Source: Nostoc desertorum CM1-VF14 (GTDB taxonomy: Bacteria; Cyanobacteriota; Cyanobacteriia; Cyanobacteriales; Nostocaceae). Taken from it: DNA of 64,000 nucleotides. Location of the stretch: assembly GCA_019359245.1 (NCBI GenBank), contig JAHHHR010000037.1:1-64000 (forward strand). Reading direction: 5' to 3'. A model generated the notes under the pieces. The model was given only the letters and a program-made list of their open reading frames with translations, ran no database searches and was not told where the DNA came from. Position 1 is the stretch's first letter; each line of letters opens with the position of its first letter. A program made the position numbers and the translations under genes. Below are positions 62,854-64,000 of the stretch, piece by piece.

Positions 62854-62970
62854 GTTTTTGATGTAAGAGTTTTGGACTTGGCGCTACATCTTAAATTTCA
62901 CGCTTCGGTTCGGTTCCGTTACCGGGAGTCTTTTTGGCGCTCCGTTCCTATTTCTTACTATTTTAGTATC

Positions 62971-63049
62971 CCACATATATGTGGGCTAAACAAGGGTTAT
63001 AGCCGTTTTTAATGATAAAAATATCTAATATATTGCCACATATATGTGG
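62971..63049. promoter_or_regulatory. Two identical palindromic operators
   Basis: CCACATATATGTGG occurs twice as a perfect 14-bp palindrome (62971-62984 and 63036-63049), with centres 65 bp apart, just upstream of the small RHH gene. The first is part of CCCACATATATGTGGG. RHH dimers bind such palindromes, so these are probable autoregulatory operators. They might also affect ardA, transcribed away from here. Confidence 0.7.
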
Positions 63050-63088
63050 GTTTTGCTATTCTAGTTGTAGAGAGAAAGGATAATCACT

Positions 63089-63286
63089 ATGGCAAGAAAC
63101 GATATTGCTACTCGCTTTAAATCAAAAGGAGTAGGTGTTAAATGTGATACAAAACCTATATCTGTGATGCTCCCAGAAGATTTAGATGCCTACGTGCGAA
63201 ACAAGCCCAATCGTTCCGAGTGGTTGCGGCAGGTTATTGCTGAGGCTGTTGAGAAGGAGCAGGCAAATCAATCTTCTCAGCAGTAG
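63089..63286 (+). CDS. Small RHH/CopG-like regulator
   Basis: A 65-residue protein with the RHH pattern: strand TKPISVMLPEDLDAYVRNK, then helices NRSEWLRQVIAEAVEKEQAN. Basic N-terminus. ATG preceded by AAGGA. Its own operators are probably the two CCACATATATGTGG palindromes upstream. May control copy number, ardA or transfer genes. Confidence 0.75.
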   Translation: MARNDIATRFKSKGVGVKCDTKPISVMLPEDLDAYVRNKPNRSEWLRQVIAEAVEKEQANQSSQQ

Positions 63287-63630
63287 TCTGGTTAGACTCG
63301 ATGAGAGAACAAATTATTACTGCGCTATTTAATTTAGCCTATTTTTTCGTCAAGATCCTTATCCAGTAGGGGTTTCAGAAATGCCGTGCGTTCGCCCTGA
63401 GCAGCCAGCATCCTGGTATATGTAGCGATCTACAATACTTTATAAAAATAACAAAACTGCTCTTTGTTGCCATTTAACGCGTTGTCCTCACAATTTCAGT
63501 AGACCGAAAACTTTTGCGATCGCTAAAAAATAGTAGTCTGTGATACCGTTTATTCAGGAATGTACAACAGCCGATTTCGAGAGAAAACCTATAACTTGAA
63601 CTTATATAAATAGTGACGAAACGACCAAAA
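63287..63630. other. Intergenic, nothing recognised
   Basis: No gene or clear hairpin terminator is seen between the RHH gene and the transposase that enters from the right edge. A GCGATCGC octamer occurs near 63517. The stretch may include the end of the insertion sequence, but its terminal repeat cannot be identified without the other end. Confidence 0.4.
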
Positions 63631-64000
63631 TCAGCCGGACGGAAAATAAATTTCGCAGGCTACTCCATAGTTACGGTCTATTACTTGGCGTAAAAATTTA
63701 AGCATCTGTTTGAGAGTAAATAGATGAGAAAAAACTTGTCTAGTGCTTCTTTTTAAACGGTTAATATAATGCCATACTAGATAAATCCAAACATTAATAA
63801 TTAAGAATGCCAAAGCTACAAATAAAAGCCGAATTGTGGGATTTTTGATAGTAGTTTTGATGCGGCACTGGTTTTTCATACGATAACTACTCTCAATCCC
63901 GAAACGCAGACGATAGTCATCATGTATAAGCTGCAAAGTTAACTTAAATTTATAAACAGCGTAAATAAAAAATTCCCGCCCATGCTCTCGTCTTTTACCA
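63631..64000 (-). CDS. IS4/ISH3-like transposase, C-terminal part (runs off window)
   Basis: The frame is open to the right edge. The C-terminal part reads REHGREFFIYAVYKFKLTLQ, then YRLRFGIESSYRMKNQCRIK and IRLLFVALAFLIINVWIYLV. The Y-(2)-R-FGIE-SYR motif contains the catalytic Glu of DDE transposases of the IS4/ISH3 type, followed by their hydrophobic helix. The N-terminal part lies beyond the window, so integrity cannot be judged. Confidence 0.75.
   Translation of the reverse strand, partial: GKRREHGREFFIYAVYKFKLTLQLIHDDYRLRFGIESSYRMKNQCRIKTTIKNPTIRLLFVALAFLIINVWIYLVWHYINRLKRSTRQVFSHLFTLKQMLKFLRQVIDRNYGVACEIYFPSG

Overview
The window looks like a piece of a large conjugative plasmid of a filamentous cyanobacterium (Nostocales-like). 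Supporting this are frequent GCGATCGC (HIP1) octamers, moderate A+T, cyanobacterial protein families, a nearly complete type IV secretion gene set with coupling protein and MobF relaxase, three partition-like systems, a primase-type replication protein, and no chromosomal housekeeping genes or RNA genes.

Layout. 1-2 kb: tandem repeats and decayed transposases. 2-6.8 kb: RHH protein, Spx/ArsC-like protein, ParA with an RHH partner whose gene is full of partition-like DNA repeats, small unknown genes and a tyrosine recombinase. 7.1-8.4 kb: Rpn/DUF4351 nuclease with a duplicated tail. 8.4-16.5 kb: a leftward operon (MerR-HTH/Zn-ribbon REase, DinG-like helicase, pPIWI-RE protein, perhaps a small membrane protein), which is the predicted pPIWI-RE RNA- or DNA-guided conflict system. 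17-23.7 kb: type I secretion genes (HlyD, HetC-like ABC exporter, SurA-like chaperone) around a repeat-rich polymorphic-toxin-like substrate. 24-34.8 kb: a long leftward operon headed by a ParM-like actin and a ParR-like gene that is split by a Tn3-family transposon with perfect 47-bp inverted repeats and a 5-bp target duplication. It continues through overlapping small genes to a membrane-anchored P-loop ATPase. 34.8-39 kb: repeat-bearing intergenic DNA and an AEP-primase-like replication protein. 39-53.5 kb: VirB2/B3-B4/B5/B6/B8/B10/B9-like genes, VirD4, and accessory genes. 53.7-58.6 kb: TrwC/TraI relaxase-helicase fused to a DUF3854 domain. 58.6-61.8 kb: AT-rich direct repeats and a second ParM-like operon with a possible -1 frameshift. 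62-64 kb: ArdA antirestriction protein, an RHH repressor with two palindromic operators, and a transposase running off the end.

How it fits together. The relaxase, VirD4 and VirB-like channel would transfer the plasmid. ArdA would protect it from type I restriction on entry. The primase and partition loci would maintain it. The pPIWI-RE operon, Rpn nuclease and secreted toxin are inter-element or inter-cell conflict cargo. The most notable points are the pPIWI-RE operon with an apparent ATT start, partition-like repeats inside the parB-like gene, the transposon split of parR that may re-express its body behind tnpR, and an A AAA AAG slippery site in the second parM operon. All family names come from reading motifs by eye; no search was run.
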